Source: Zygnema cylindricum (Eukaryota > Streptophyta > Zygnematophyceae > Zygnematales > Zygnemataceae). Taken from it: 64,000 bases of DNA. Under the pieces are notes generated by a model. That model was not told the origin of the DNA, searched no databases, and saw nothing but the letters and a program-made list of their open reading frames with translations. The stretch is from positions 124,001 through 188,000 of the forward strand of contig JBBHKE010001841.1 in NCBI GenBank assembly GCA_037447655.1, written 5' to 3'. Below, in pieces: positions 44,487-54,190 of this stretch (position 1 is its first letter; each line of letters starts with the position of its first letter). The position numbers were made by a program, and so were the translations under genes.

Positions 44487-45443
44487 TGTTGAAAAACAAT
44501 TTATTTATGTGTTTTCTAGGTCAGAAAAAAAAGGAGTTAATCGATAGTTAGGCTCCCTCTCTCCAATTGCCATACTTGTTGCAATCCCTAAAGACTTGTC
44601 AGAGAGAGATGAAGCAATGTTTGCCTAAGCAACCACAAGAAGGGATGAAGATTAATCTTCAGCAAAAAGGTTGTCACACTATGGATTTGATTCTTGTCCC
44701 TATAGTCCATTAGAATAGCCAGAAGCCTGTAGCGTTGTCTTATAGTCTAGGATCAGTGCAAGGATATATAGGGTGTGATAACTATATAAACCTATGCAAT
44801 TGGATTAAGCCGATTAACGAAGTTATAGGACAGTAACATATAAACAATTAAAGTATTTATTAGGCGCACGGTCTACTATATACAACGGCTAATATTGAAT
44901 TCCGGTTATCATCGGACGGCTCATATTCAAGCCGCCATTGCGAAATAATCGTTTTGGCCGTTTTTGGACGTTATGTCACCAAGTGCCACGTGGCAACTCA
45001 TCATTCGATTGCAAGATTTGCGAGAAACTCGAAGGCAAGTCCGAAGGTGACGAGTGTCCCCTCGATGGCCATGTCGTACAATGGTCGTCAGTATCTTTCT
45101 GTAATGTTTAGTCATTTGATTGGACCTGTACACCAGTAGTAGGGGGTTTAGGGAGGGGTTTATGACTTAGTGTTTTTGGGTAGATGCCCACCTCTCTCAT
45201 AGAGAGCTTGTATGAAAAAAAACATTTTTGCCACTTAATAATTAATCGCTTGGTTCGGCGTTTTTGAGCAATTAATTTTGCATTGGGCTCAAGGGAATCT
45301 ATCTTTCACTGGGGTGAAGGTAGTCAGAGAATTTGTCGTCCAAGGTGGTTGTTTTTCCTAGGTATAGAGAACTACTTCAAATTATCTTAGAGGCTTCAAG
45401 TAAGCTGAATATTCTGTGCACAAATGGAGGTCACAGAATTGCA
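44487..45443 (+). repeat. 3' LTR of element D (957 bp)
   Basis: TGTTGAAAAACAATT to CACAGAATTGCA. GCCACGTGGC at 44987-44996. It retains AATGGAGGTCACAGAATTGC, the Gag start. Confidence 0.9.
44664..44755 (-). other. Antisense tRNA-like module in 3' LTR of D
   Basis: Minus strand: ACTATAAGACAACGC and AGAATCAAATCC; same place as in the 5' LTR. Confidence 0.5.
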
Positions 45444-46125
45444 TCTACCATTTACCCATCCGGTCTATATTTCAAACTAATGATTTTATTCTCTACCTTT
45501 TCTTTAACAAAACTTGGTCTCATATCCATGTGTTTTGCTTTGAAATGATTCTTTGGATTTGCTGCAATTGCAATTGCAATTTGATTATCACAAAATATAT
45601 TTTGCACTCCATTCTTCGTATATCGAAGTTCTTAAAGCAATGATTTCACCCAAATCAATTCTTTCACAGCAGAAGAAGAGGCCATATACTCAACCTCCAT
45701 GTTGGGCTGAGCAATAACCTTTTGCTCTTTGGTGCTCTAAGAGCAAGCCACATTCCCAACATGCAACACACACCAAGAAGTACACCTCCTCATTGGAGCA
45801 TTCCCATAACTAGCATTACTCCAAGTGGTGATGTCAGCATTAACCCCCCCCCCCAATTGCAGCCACATATCTCTTTGTTCCTTTCAAGTATCGCATTACC
45901 CTCTTGGCCGCTTCATAGTCTCTCTTCTTAAGATCATTTAGACTCCTACTAAATGTTCCTATAGTTGCCGCTACATCAAGACGGGTACAGTTCATAAAAT
46001 ATATCTAACTGCCGATAACTTGTCTGTATGGAATATTTTGCATAAACTCTCTTTCCTCCGGTCCTAACTCTTCTTCCGAGACCACAACTCCCCCTTCCGA
46101 ACTCCCTTCATTTCTTTTAAATCCA
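45444..46125 (-). pseudogene. RNase H, element G (right of D)
   Basis: Minus strand, degenerate: FCDNQIAIAIAANPKNH-type, SVKELIWVKSLL-type and RCTSWCVLHVGNVACS-type sequence, then YFMNCTRLDVAATIGTFSRS. Continues to the RT frame at 46126. A C-run at 45846-45855 marks an expanded homopolymer in the coding part. Confidence 0.75.
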
Positions 46126-46871
46126 TCAAGTTGTACAACTATTTGTTTTATCCATTTGAAACTTTTCAAGAATGTTTTTGATTGATTTTTTTTGAGTTAA
46201 TCTAATTGTTTTCTTCCCTCTATCCCTCTCTGTTCGAATTTCCAAAATATTTTTTGCTTCTTCCAAATCCTTCATTTCAAATCTATTCTTTAAATCCTTT
46301 TTTAGCTCATTAATTTTCTTCATTGATTTACTTAAAACAAGCAAATCATCAAGATGGATTGCGATGGAAATTATACCTTCCTCATATTTAAAGAGATAGA
46401 TGGAATGATCCGAGTTGATGCAAACATATCCCATATTCGTCAAAAACTTGTTTAGTTTCTTGTTCTATTGGCGCGGAGCTTGCTTTAGTCTATAAAGGGA
46501 CTTTATCAATCTTCTTAACTTGTTTTTTTTTCCTTTCTCTTGAAATCCTTCTGGCTACCGCATGAAGATCTCTTCTTCCAATTCTTTGTGCAAGAAAGTT
46601 GTTTTAACATCCATCTGGCGCACTTCTATGTCTTCCGCTGCTGCCAAACTAAGTAAAATTTGGACGGATGAAAATATAACAACCGGAGCGAAGGTCTCCT
46701 TATAATCTATTAGTGTCTTTTGTGTGAACAATCTGGCCACTAACCTTGCCTTGTACCGCTCAATAGTGTTATCCGGGCTGAGTTTTAGCTTGAAAATCCA
46801 CTTGCATCCAATCAGTTTCCTGTCTAGTGGACAATCCACAAGCTCCCATGTGTTTGCTTCTATGATGAAAG
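46126..46871 (-). pseudogene. Reverse transcriptase, element G
   Basis: Minus strand. 46839-46555: CPLDRKLIGCKWIFKLKLSP, ARLVARLFTQKTLIDYKETF, AAAEDIEVRQMDVKTTFLHK. 46443-46126: ISIAIHLDDLLVLSKSMKKI, where the YVDD box is changed to HLDD, then RLTQKKSIKNILEKFQMDKT. The YV to HL change and frameshifts show a dead enzyme. At 46871 the solo LTR J begins. Confidence 0.85.
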
Positions 46872-47840
46872 TGTAACATGATCTCCTACCTCTCAGAAAA
46901 TCCCATTACCACAAACAATTTCAACCACACATTCCACACATTGGAAAATACACATCCACATTGGAAAGCACTCACATAAGGATAAACTTTAAATTAGAAG
47001 AAGTTTTTTTTCACATAACATTAGCTTGGTCTCTTGCCCTCGTGGCTCAACCCTTTTTTTAAAGTGTTTTCCTCTACTCTCCACTCTTAAATATTTATAT
47101 CTCTTAACTACTAAAACACTATTTAGTTAGTAAGAGATTTCAATGCAAAAATGCCACTTCTTCAATTTGGTTTTAACCGCTTAGGTCCAAGATCAGTCGG
47201 AATTTCCACAAACTTTTCCAAAGGAAAAGATGTCTACTCTCCTCTTACAATTCACTATTTATCCATCATTGCCTTGGACTAGCCAGGCCAGAGTCAAAGC
47301 TCCGTTTGAACAGGCTTTTACCCGAGCCAATCATTGATCAGCAAGGACTCGGACTGACCAATGCAAAAACGTGCGAAATCTCTTACTAACTACTTAGCAC
47401 TTTACTAACCAGTCAAACGCTACGTTTCACTACGTAAGATTTACGTGCAAAAGTGCGCGCCAAACGAAACGCGATTTCACACGATCGTGCGTCACAAATT
47501 TTGCACGCGAAACTTTCTACAAAATTCCTTTAATTGAGAGTGACGTTTCGTACTAAAATTTGTACGAAACGAACCACCGTGCATACTAAAAGTTTCATTA
47601 GAACTTTATGAAACGTACACTCAAATATTCGGTACTAATTTGACCCTTAACCCTTTTCAATGATACCCACTTGTTATTTAGACCCCGCGCTCTCACCTAA
47701 ATACACCCATCGCTATAACTTTGAAAATATAACTCCAAATCGCGTGATTTTTTTGTGGACGTCTACCAACTTTAGTACCCTATAATCATAACACCCAAAT
47801 ACCCTTTTACGAACAAGTTTGATACGCTATTGCTATTACA
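46872..47840. mobile_element. Solo LTR J of an unrelated LTR retrotransposon, TSD GAAAG
   Basis: TGTAACATGATC...TATTGCTATTACA, with TGTAA/TTACA inverted ends, flanked by GAAAG at 46867-46871 and 47841-47845. The RT frame of G resumes right after. 969 bp, no coding. It contains several GTACGAAAC/GTTTCGTAC-like blocks and AACGAAACG motifs. It does not resemble the copia LTRs; strand not determinable. Confidence 0.88.
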
Positions 47841-49200
47841 GAAAGCCATTTCATCATTGATAGTTGTTATCCATCTACTCATTTGTTAATTGCTTCCAAA
47901 TAGGTTTGGGGTTTACTCAAATGTGACACCTTAGTTACCTTATTATTTACTTGTCTTTCTTGAAGTCTCTTGCTGCTTCTCCTTCCCCCGAATGGATGGT
48001 AATATCGGATTTCTCTAAATGACTTCATCTTCTCCCCTATCCATGGAATCCATCTTCGGTCTCTCTCCCCTATCCGTGGAGTGCGTTTGTGGTCTTTCTT
48101 CGTCCTCCCCCTCGGTTGCAACCGGTGACTGTGACTCCAAGAGGGTCATTCTCGGTTAGTTTTTCCTCCTTATCCTTAAGGTTTGGGTAAACCAGAGCTC
48201 GGTTATAAGAATTTGAATCTAACTCACTTTTGGATTCAATTCCAATTCTGACCGGTTTAGTGTATTTAAAGGGATCTACCAACTTTCCTCCATCTATAAA
48301 TACCAAGTGTTTTACTAGGATGATATCTTCTTTCCCGAGATCATATACTCTATATCCCGTACAATTTCATCATACCCAAGTAAGTAACCCGGATTTCCCC
48401 TTGCATCTAACTTCTGATCAGATTTTTCTGCTTTTAGACTTAAAACTTAACTTCCGAACACCTTTAAGTGAGAGGTATCCGGTTTTCTCCCGGTCCATCT
48501 TGCATACTATGTTTGACCTTTTACCGCTAAGGTGAGAAATCTATTCTTAAGGTAATTAGCATATTTTATAGCTTCTACCAGAAGCGTTTTCTTATCTTTT
48601 TACCCAATAGCATGCCCAGAAGCGTTTTCTTATCTTTTTACCCAATAGCATTCTACGGGCACAATCACTTAGTGTCCTATTTAACCTTTCGACTACACCG
48701 TTTTGTTTCGAATTTTTTGAGACATTTTTGGTGTTGAACCCCTTCCTCTTTTAATTAATCCTTAAACTGATTAGAAGGATATTCTCCCCCATTATCACTC
48801 CTCACTTTCTTTATAGGTATCTCATGGAGCTTTTCACTCCATGCTTTATACTCTTTGAAATAAGCCGGTGCCTCAAATTTATTTTCAAGAAGTAGACTCT
48901 AGAATACCAAGACCAATCATCAGTAACAGTAAGCATAAATCTTTTCCCTCCAACCGACGGTACTTTAGCGGGTCCCCATATGTTAGTGTGAACTAGATCT
49001 AGCACTTTTTCACCCTTATAGGTTACAGTTTTTGGGAAAGGTAATCTGTGGGCCTTACCTTGAGCACATTCACTACAGTCATCCAAGGTCTCATTATCCC
49101 CAAACTGAATTCCCTCATCTACTCCCATTTTCTTCATTTCTTTCAATCTATCTAGATGCACATGCCCCAATCTTTTATGCCAAATCATCAAGTCACTTAC
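47841..49200 (-). pseudogene. Integrase and start of RT, element G
   Basis: Minus strand. 49191-48811: MIWHKRLGHVHLDRLKEMKK, CSECAQGKAHRLPFPKTVTY, LDLVHTNIWGPAKVPSVGGK (first catalytic D now N) and LTVTDDWSWYSRVYFLK. A damaged core follows; near 48600-48650 about 40 bp (AAGCGTTTTCTTATCTTTTT block) is tandemly duplicated. 48306-47879: YTKPVRIGIESKSELDSN and RRSSKRLQERQVNNKVTKVS. Confidence 0.82.
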
Positions 49201-49311
49201 ACCGACATAATAAACCTCGGTCTTTTAATTACTCATATTCAACCTAAACATTCCTTGGCTACCCTTTTCAGCTGTGAAATATACCTCATCCTCATAGCTA
49301 GCAACAAAGAC
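49201..49311 (-). pseudogene. Protease C-terminal piece, element G (left of H)
   Basis: Minus strand: DEVYFTAEKGSQGMFRLNMS-type sequence. The frame runs up to the AAGAC target site (49307-49311) and continues at 54017. Confidence 0.7.
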
Positions 49312-49574
49312 TGAAATTCTATGGGCTCCATTGCCCACAGAATTCGCAGATCCAAAAGAAGCTAATCTAGATAGTGCCGACTCCAAGTTTATATAAACCC
49401 AAATGAATGATCCCTTGACAATTAGAACCCCAATACACCTTCACCCCTGTGAAGAGAAGACCTTGTGTGTGCTCAGTTCTGTTGACGTACGTAAAACGTG
49501 CTGATCGATACCCAGAATTGTGGTAAAATCCACACTAAAAACTATATAAAATTGGACCCACCAGCATAACATCT

Positions 49575-49647
49575 GAGCTGGTGGTACAGTGGTTAGTACA
49601 TTCACAGCTAAAGTGAAAGGTCCCAGGTTCAAATCCTGGCCGGCTCA
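49575..49647 (+). tRNA. tRNA-like cloverleaf in LTR1 of TRIM K
   Basis: 73 nt fold completely: acceptor GAGCTGG/CCGGCTC (one G-U), D stem GTAC/GTAC, anticodon stem TTCAC/GTGAA, loop AGCTAAA, variable AGGTC, T stem CCAGG/CCTGG with loop TTCAAAT, discriminator A, no encoded CCA. A box TGGTACAGTGG and B box GGTTCAAATCC match consensus. The loop centre reads CTA, but position 33 is G, not T, so decoding is doubtful. Best seen as a pol III promoter and structural module of the element, not a cellular tRNA gene. Confidence 0.7.
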
Positions 49648-49863
49648 TGAATCCCTTTATTGGGATCATCCATTCTATCCCCCGATTCTAGGAATCTTAA
49701 CATGGTATCAAAGCCAGGGGGACTAGGTTTACATGGACAATTATGACCAGCTACCTCTCAAGGGGGGGTGTTGACGTACGTAAAACGTGCTGATCGATAC
49801 CCGGAATTGTGGTAAAATCCACACTAAAACCTATATAAAATTGGACCCACCAGCATAACATCT

Positions 49864-49936
49864 GAGCTGGTGGTACAGTGGTTAGTACATTCACAGCTAA
49901 AGTGAAAGGTCCAAGGTTCAAATATTGGCCGGCTCA
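49864..49936 (+). other. tRNA-like module in LTR2 of TRIM K, partly decayed
   Basis: Same as LTR1 except the T arm, now CAAGG/ATTGG, with mismatches; the B box reads GGTTCAAATAT. A box, D and anticodon stems unchanged. Confidence 0.65.
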
Positions 49937-50664
49937 TCAATCCCTTTATTGGGATCGTCCATTCTATCCCCCGATTCTAGGAATCTTAACAAGTTCCACC
50001 ACAGAATGCAAAGCTTGAATATGTGTTTTGGACAATACTCCCCACTTTGACTTTCCCACTGAATAAGTGCCACCCTGGCACACAAAGACTCTGACCGACT
50101 ACACCCATGTGTATCTTGGACTTCCCTGAGTCCGCAGCAAAAAGAATCACCGAATTTGCTCACTCGAGCATTAAGTTTTGGCTGGCCAAAGATGGCCTAT
50201 AAATACAAAAGGTCACCTGGAGAGAGGCGCCTCAAATACGCTAAGTCCCTTAACTCCTACTCATAACTATCTACTACTCTACCCTAGGCCAGTCAAAAGA
50301 GTGTATAGTACAAGAAGGTACAGTGGCCGATTGTACTTCTTGTACGGCCATTGTACTACATGGCCTTTTGGTTGACACTTGTCAACTTGGGAGCCATCGT
50401 TCCTCCTCCCATCTTTCCTGGCGTCCAATGATGTGTAGCCACGTGGCAAAGCGCGCCGCGCTGTCTGGAAGCCGCCGAAGATTCATTCGGGTTTGGCGGG
50501 GGCGACGAAAGCCGTCCGATCATATATTTTACACGGTTAGATTCGCGTCCGCGAGCGCTGTTTGACTATAGATGTCGTTTCGTCAATTTTGGTCTGTTTA
50601 AGTCAAAGTGACGTTTCAATAAGACTTTAATTAATAACCGAACCATATACGTGTATCGTTTCGT

Positions 50665-50740
50665 TAACGCCTAAGTGGATAAGGCTTACGTCTACATAGT
50701 ACTCCGTAGACCCAGGTTCAATTCCGGCAATAGGCAGTAT
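50665..50740 (+). other. Antisense tRNA-like module in left LTR of H
   Basis: CGCCTAAGTGGATAAGGC (Arg-type D-arm and A box), stem GTCTAC/GTAGAC, and GGTTCAATTCC, a perfect B box. The acceptor stem does not close. The body GCAGCAGCCATGGCCTGCC follows at about 50795. Antisense to H. Confidence 0.65.
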
Positions 50741-50937
50741 TTTACTAAAAGTAGTAAAATTCCTTCTAATTTATTCTGCCTCCTTCTAAATGACGCAGCA
50801 GCCATGGCCTGCCTTTGGTCCTCTCATTCTCTGTTTTTACATTCTAACTAAAATATAGAAGTAAACTATTAATAACCTTTTTCCAACACTCTAATTATTT
50901 TTCCAATACAGACCTAGAAAATACATTAATTTCAACA

Positions 50938-50976
50938 CTCCCCTTATTTTTTAGTCTACTTCCGTTTCAACTCCCA
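50938..50976 (-). other. Purine tract of element H
   Basis: Minus-strand AAAAATAAGGGGAG next to the LTR start TGTTGAAATTAATG, as in the autonomous relatives. Confidence 0.7.
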
Positions 50977-51861
50977 CTAAACACATTTTTTTTTTCTTTT
51001 CTTTTTCTTCTTTCTTTTCTCCTCATAAAACTTTAAGTGAATACCCTCGTATTTAACGAAGTGTATTAGATAAGCTGAAATAATAGTTACATCATACATT
51101 TTATTTTGCATGCCATTTTTCATAATTTCGAGAAAAGATTTTATCCATCTCATCTCTTTTCCATCCACACTAAATCCTATTTCCCTCTTGCAATTCAAAC
51201 AGCCAGCCCCATCTCCAATCTGCAACACACACCGAGATGCTAACCCTTTTACAGGTACACCTTCATAAATGCCATCACTCCCATTAGTGATGTCAAATCC
51301 ATTACCCCCCAAATTTTCCCAAAAAACAAGTGTCCCCACTAGGTTCCTCATAAGATCTACGTCTTCCGTATTCATATTTTTATCCATGATATTCACCCCA
51401 TTTTTTGAACTTTCCTCACTCTCTCCCATGGAATTCTTTCCGCTATCACTTTCTATTTTTATTCCCAATAAATATTTCTCCTCCCCTAAACCTTTCATTA
51501 AATATTCCTTTTCTCCCCTATCCTTTAAAACCCCCTCTAGATTTACTTCTCCCCTTTCCTCGGAATCCGTTGAAGTCTCCCTTTCCGACCAGTTTTCTGT
51601 TTCCAAAATATCTATAAAATTATCCTCATTATTTTTATTTTTCCCTTTTTCAATTATAGATTCTAGATCTGACTTTCTATACTCCTTGACATCCATATCA
51701 TGTCTAACTCCTTTAAGTACCTCCCTTCCCTTTACTTCCCTTATACCTCCAAAAGCACACTGTTGCTTTCGTGGAATTTCTGTGTACTTTTCTCTCTTCG
51801 CAATTCTACCGATGTGGAGAAGCTCTAAGATTTCTTTATCCTCTTTTTGCTCTTCCCTCTC
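50977..51861 (-). CDS. Reduced pol relic of element H, open for 294 codons
   Basis: Open from after TAA (51862-51864) to a stop at 50977. In order it keeps shadows of the autonomous polyprotein: EIPRKQQCAFGGIRE (before the protease), a Glu-rich linker, MKGLGEEKYLLGIKIESDSG (end of RT palm), RNLVGTLVFWENLGG, then an RNase H remnant ITNGSDGIYEGVPVKGLASR, CVLQIGDGAGCLNCKR, KEMRWIKSFLEI, IHLKFYEEK, and a Lys-rich end. Protease active site, integrase, YVDD, and RNase H E and second D are gone. It lies in another frame than gag (stop 51887), 22 nt downstream, so expression would need a frameshift or internal start. An open frame of this length in so degraded a gene is unexpected. Confidence 0.65.
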   Translation of the reverse strand, partial: EREEQKEDKEILELLHIGRIAKREKYTEIPRKQQCAFGGIREVKGREVLKGVRHDMDVKEYRKSDLESIIEKGKNKNNEDNFIDILETENWSERETSTDSEERGEVNLEGVLKDRGEKEYLMKGLGEEKYLLGIKIESDSGKNSMGESEESSKNGVNIMDKNMNTEDVDLMRNLVGTLVFWENLGGNGFDITNGSDGIYEGVPVKGLASRCVLQIGDGAGCLNCKREIGFSVDGKEMRWIKSFLEIMKNGMQNKMYDVTIISAYLIHFVKYEGIHLKFYEEKRKKKKKRKKKCV

Positions 51862-51886
51862 TTACTCCTCATCCACATTCCAACTC

Positions 51887-52912
51887 CTAAGTTTCCAAAC
51901 AAGGGCATTCCTCCATATAATGACCCGGTTCCCTACAAAAGAAGCAAACCCCCTTTTTCAAAGCTCCCCTTTCTTTTACTCTCCCTCTCTTTCCACCAAA
52001 GTTCCGATAAGGTTTACCTTTGTCTTTCTTCCTCTCATCACGCTTTCGCTCGTCACCGCCGTTCCTCTCATCACGCTTCCGCCAATCACCGCCAGCTGTA
52101 AATGCAGTCACCTTGTCACTTCCCCTACGAAGCTCCAAAGTGCTTTCCCTCACAAGAATTATCTCCATGGTAAAGCTCCAAGTCCATAAGGAGCCATCCA
52201 TTGCCTGCATACGATAAATGATGTTTTCGTACTCATCTGGGAGTTTCATGAGTAATGTATTAATCTTTCTCTCCTCAGATTCTACATACCCCGCACTAGC
52301 AAGCTCGACATATAACGCAGCAATTTCTTTACAAAACACTATCATGTTACCGCTTTTATAAACATAGGCCTCTATTTCTTGTTTTACTAACTGCTGCCTC
52401 TGAATAGTCTCACTCTTATAAATCTGACTTAGTGTTTCCCAGATTTTCGAAAACTTGGTTAGACTTAAAAGAGTGATAGCTATGGACTTAGACACATATC
52501 TAAGTATGAGATCTTTTGCTATAGTGTTTTTATACTCCCAAATTTTACTATCATTTTTTTCAGTTTTACTTATAACCCCTCTAAGTGGAGCTGTGGCGGA
52601 GAGCATAGCTCCCCTCACCATAAGTGTCCTTTTATCCTTCTCCCCTTTTCCCCCTTCCATGACAATATTTTTCCCTTCACCTTCCGTTGCATCTAAAATA
52701 CAGTTGGTTTTATGGGAAGCCCCTAATGATTCTCCGTAGTGAGTTCCTCCAAATCCCGGTGGCCGACACCTCACTTGTCCCGAAACAATTCCCCATAAGT
52801 GCTTCTCGAAAAGCAATCCCTCCATTGTAAACTCCCAATAAGTGAAGTCTGCTCCATCGAACATAGGCACCCTAGATGGTGGGCCCATAACCTGAAATTC
52901 TATGGGCTCCAT
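51887..52912 (-). CDS. Intact Gag of element H (341 aa)
   Basis: Starts in the LTR at MEPIEFQVMGPPSRVPMF, where VMGPP is encoded by the PBS. FDGADFTYWEFTMEGLLFEK, LWGIVSGQVRCRPPGFGG, ILRYVSKSIAITLLSL, KIWETLSQIYKSETIQRQQL (UBN2-like core), EAYVYKSGNMIVFCKEIAAL, MKLPDEYENIIYRMQAMDGS and ILVRESTLELRRGSD follow. Two short RKRDER repeats precede the CCHC knuckle CFFCREPGHYMEEC near the C-terminus. Gag forms the virus-like particle and packages RNA. No internal stop, complete length for the clade. I start at the family-conserved Met (52912) rather than the in-frame one eight codons upstream. Confidence 0.85.
   Translation of the reverse strand: MEPIEFQVMGPPSRVPMFDGADFTYWEFTMEGLLFEKHLWGIVSGQVRCRPPGFGGTHYGESLGASHKTNCILDATEGEGKNIVMEGGKGEKDKRTLMVRGAMLSATAPLRGVISKTEKNDSKIWEYKNTIAKDLILRYVSKSIAITLLSLTKFSKIWETLSQIYKSETIQRQQLVKQEIEAYVYKSGNMIVFCKEIAALYVELASAGYVESEERKINTLLMKLPDEYENIIYRMQAMDGSLWTWSFTMEIILVRESTLELRRGSDKVTAFTAGGDWRKRDERNGGDERKRDERKKDKGKPYRNFGGKRGRVKERGALKKGVCFFCREPGHYMEECPCLET
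52879..52892 (-). other. Half-tRNA primer-binding site, element H
   Basis: On the minus strand GGTTATGGGCCCAC directly follows the LTR end AATTTCA: a perfect complement of the initiator tRNA-Met anticodon arm. Confidence 0.75.
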
Positions 52913-54016
52913 TGCCCACAGAATTCGCAGATCCAAAAGAAGCTAATCTAGATAGTGCCGAATTCAAGTTGATATAAACCCAAATGAATGATCCCTTGAC
53001 AATTAGAACCCCAATACACCTTCACCCCTGTGAAAAGAAGACCTTCGGTGTGCTCAGTTCCACCACAGAATGCAAAGCTTGAATATGTGTTTTGGACAAT
53101 ATTCCCCACTTTGAATTTCCCACTTTATAAGTGCCACCCTGGCACGCAAAGACTCTGATTGACCACACCCCTGTGTAGCTTGGACTCCCCTGAGTCCGCA
53201 GTAAAAAGAATCACTGAATTTGCTCACTCGAGCATTAAGTTATGGCTGGCCAAAGATGACCTTTATAGTTACAAGCTCTCTTAGAGAGAGGTACCTAAAT
53301 CTCACTAAGTCTTGGTCTGCCTACTCACGACTACCTACTACTAAACCCTAGTCCAATAGGAACACTTTATAGTACAAGAAGGTACGATGGGCGATGTACT
53401 TATTGTACGACCATTGTACGACATGGTCTACAAGGTGACATGTGCCAAATCAGGAGCCATGGTTCCTCCTCCCATCTTCTCCGGTATCAAATAATGTGGC
53501 GCCACGTGGCACCGCGTGACGCTATCCCCAAAGGCCACCGAAAGCTTATTGCGGGTGGCGGCTGTTATGGTGGCCGTCCGCTCAATTGTATTTATACGGA
53601 TTCGATTCGCTTCCATGCATCAATTGATTAATGCGCGTTTTCGTTAGTCTGCTGCGAATTAGCCCTTTGAATCAATAGCTAAATATGCGTGAAACGTCTA
53701 ACCTGTATCGTTTCGATAGTAACTAAATGGATAAGGCGTTGGTCATTAGTAGCCTACAGACCCCGGTTCAAACCCAGCCGGCGACAGTATTTTGGTAAAA
53801 CTAGTAAAATACTTTCTAATTCATTCTGCCTCCTTCTAAATAATGCAACAACAATGGCGTGCCTTTGGTCCTCTCTTTCTCTCTCTTTACATTTTGGTCC
53901 TTTCTTTCTTTCTCTTTACATTCTAACTAAAATATAGAAGTGAACTATTAGTCACCTCTTTTCAACACTCTATTTATTTTTCCGATACAGACCTAGAAAA
54001 TACATAAATTTCAACA
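52893..54016 (-). repeat. 5' LTR of element H (1124 bp)
   Basis: TGAAATTCTATGGGC to AATTTCAACA on the plus strand. GCCACGTGGC at 53502-53511, near GTACTTATTGTACGACCATTG-type hairpin sequence (53396). Confidence 0.9.
53717..53790 (+). other. Antisense tRNA-like module in right LTR of H
   Basis: ACTAAATGGATAAGGCG (A box) and CCCCGGTTCAAACCC (perfect B box), 42 nt apart. Antisense to H, 226-299 bp from the LTR start. Confidence 0.6.
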
Positions 54017-54190
54017 AAGACTGCTTCCTTAGTACTAGTCTCAAAACCCTTATCATCTAAGACCGACGTAGAGATAAGATTTTTGTTCAACTCTGGAATA
54101 AAAAGTACATTGGAGAAAGTGACTATAGATGTCTTGCCTTCAACTAAGACTTTCAGATCCACAGATCACACTAAACTAGTGGTCATTAAT
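54017..54190 (-). pseudogene. Protease middle piece, element G (between H and I)
   Basis: Minus strand: DLKVLVEGKTSIVTFSNVLF, IPELNKNLISTSVLDDKGFE and TSTKEAVFV. It joins 49311 on one side and 57593 on the other. Confidence 0.8.

Larger units (their letters stand above)
27645..45443 (+). mobile_element. Copia element D, with E (and F) nested inside
   Basis: LTRs 27645-28636 and 44487-45443 start TGTTGAAAAAC and end ATTGCA. Inserted in the RNase H end of G. Flanks are GCTAA and TCTAC, a degraded duplication. The RT of D is split at 31423/43229 by E with TSD GAAAT. Coding is heavily broken. Confidence 0.9.
49480..49991 (+). mobile_element. TRIM K: 223-bp LTRs, 66-bp interior, tRNA-like LTR; TSD AGTTC
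   Basis: AGTTC at 49475-49479 and 49992-49996. LTRs 49480-49702 and 49769-49991 are each 223 bp (TGTTGACGTACG to AATCTTAACA) and differ at about seven sites. PBS TGGTATCAAAGCCAGGGG starts at 49703, purine tract AAGGGGGGG ends at 49768. No coding. TATATAAAATTGG lies upstream of the tRNA-like part. A classic TRIM layout, analogous to Cassandra, whose LTRs carry 5S RNA. Confidence 0.92.
49312..50937 (-). repeat. 3' LTR of element H, with TRIM K inserted
   Basis: TGAAATTCTATGGGC to TTTCAACA on the plus strand. Without K and one TSD copy (517 bp) it is about 1109 bp, close to the other LTR. Contains GCCACGTGGC (50438-50447). Confidence 0.9.
49312..54016 (-). mobile_element. Non-autonomous copia element H in G, TSD AAGAC
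   Basis: AAGAC at 49307-49311 and 54017-54021. LTRs 49312-50937 (enlarged by TRIM K) and 52893-54016. Internal region only 1955 bp: intact gag and a reduced pol relic. Protease, integrase and RT core are deleted. The Gag frame has no stops, unlike all neighbours, so it was probably selected until recently. Confidence 0.92.

Noticed and set aside
49575-49936. A functional amber-suppressor tRNA gene pair
   Set aside because: The cloverleaf sits inside TRIM LTRs, position 33 is G, the second copy has a broken T arm, and no independent flanking gene context exists. I keep it as a tRNA-like module.
50665-50740. Genuine tRNA-Arg gene
   Set aside because: A and B boxes are good but the acceptor stem does not pair and the T stem has mismatches; it recurs at the same place in other LTRs.
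51269-52189. Plus-strand ORF of 306 codons
   Set aside because: It is the mirror of the minus-strand Gag and pol relic of element H, rich in Ser/Pro/Phe because the sense strand is Glu/Lys-rich.
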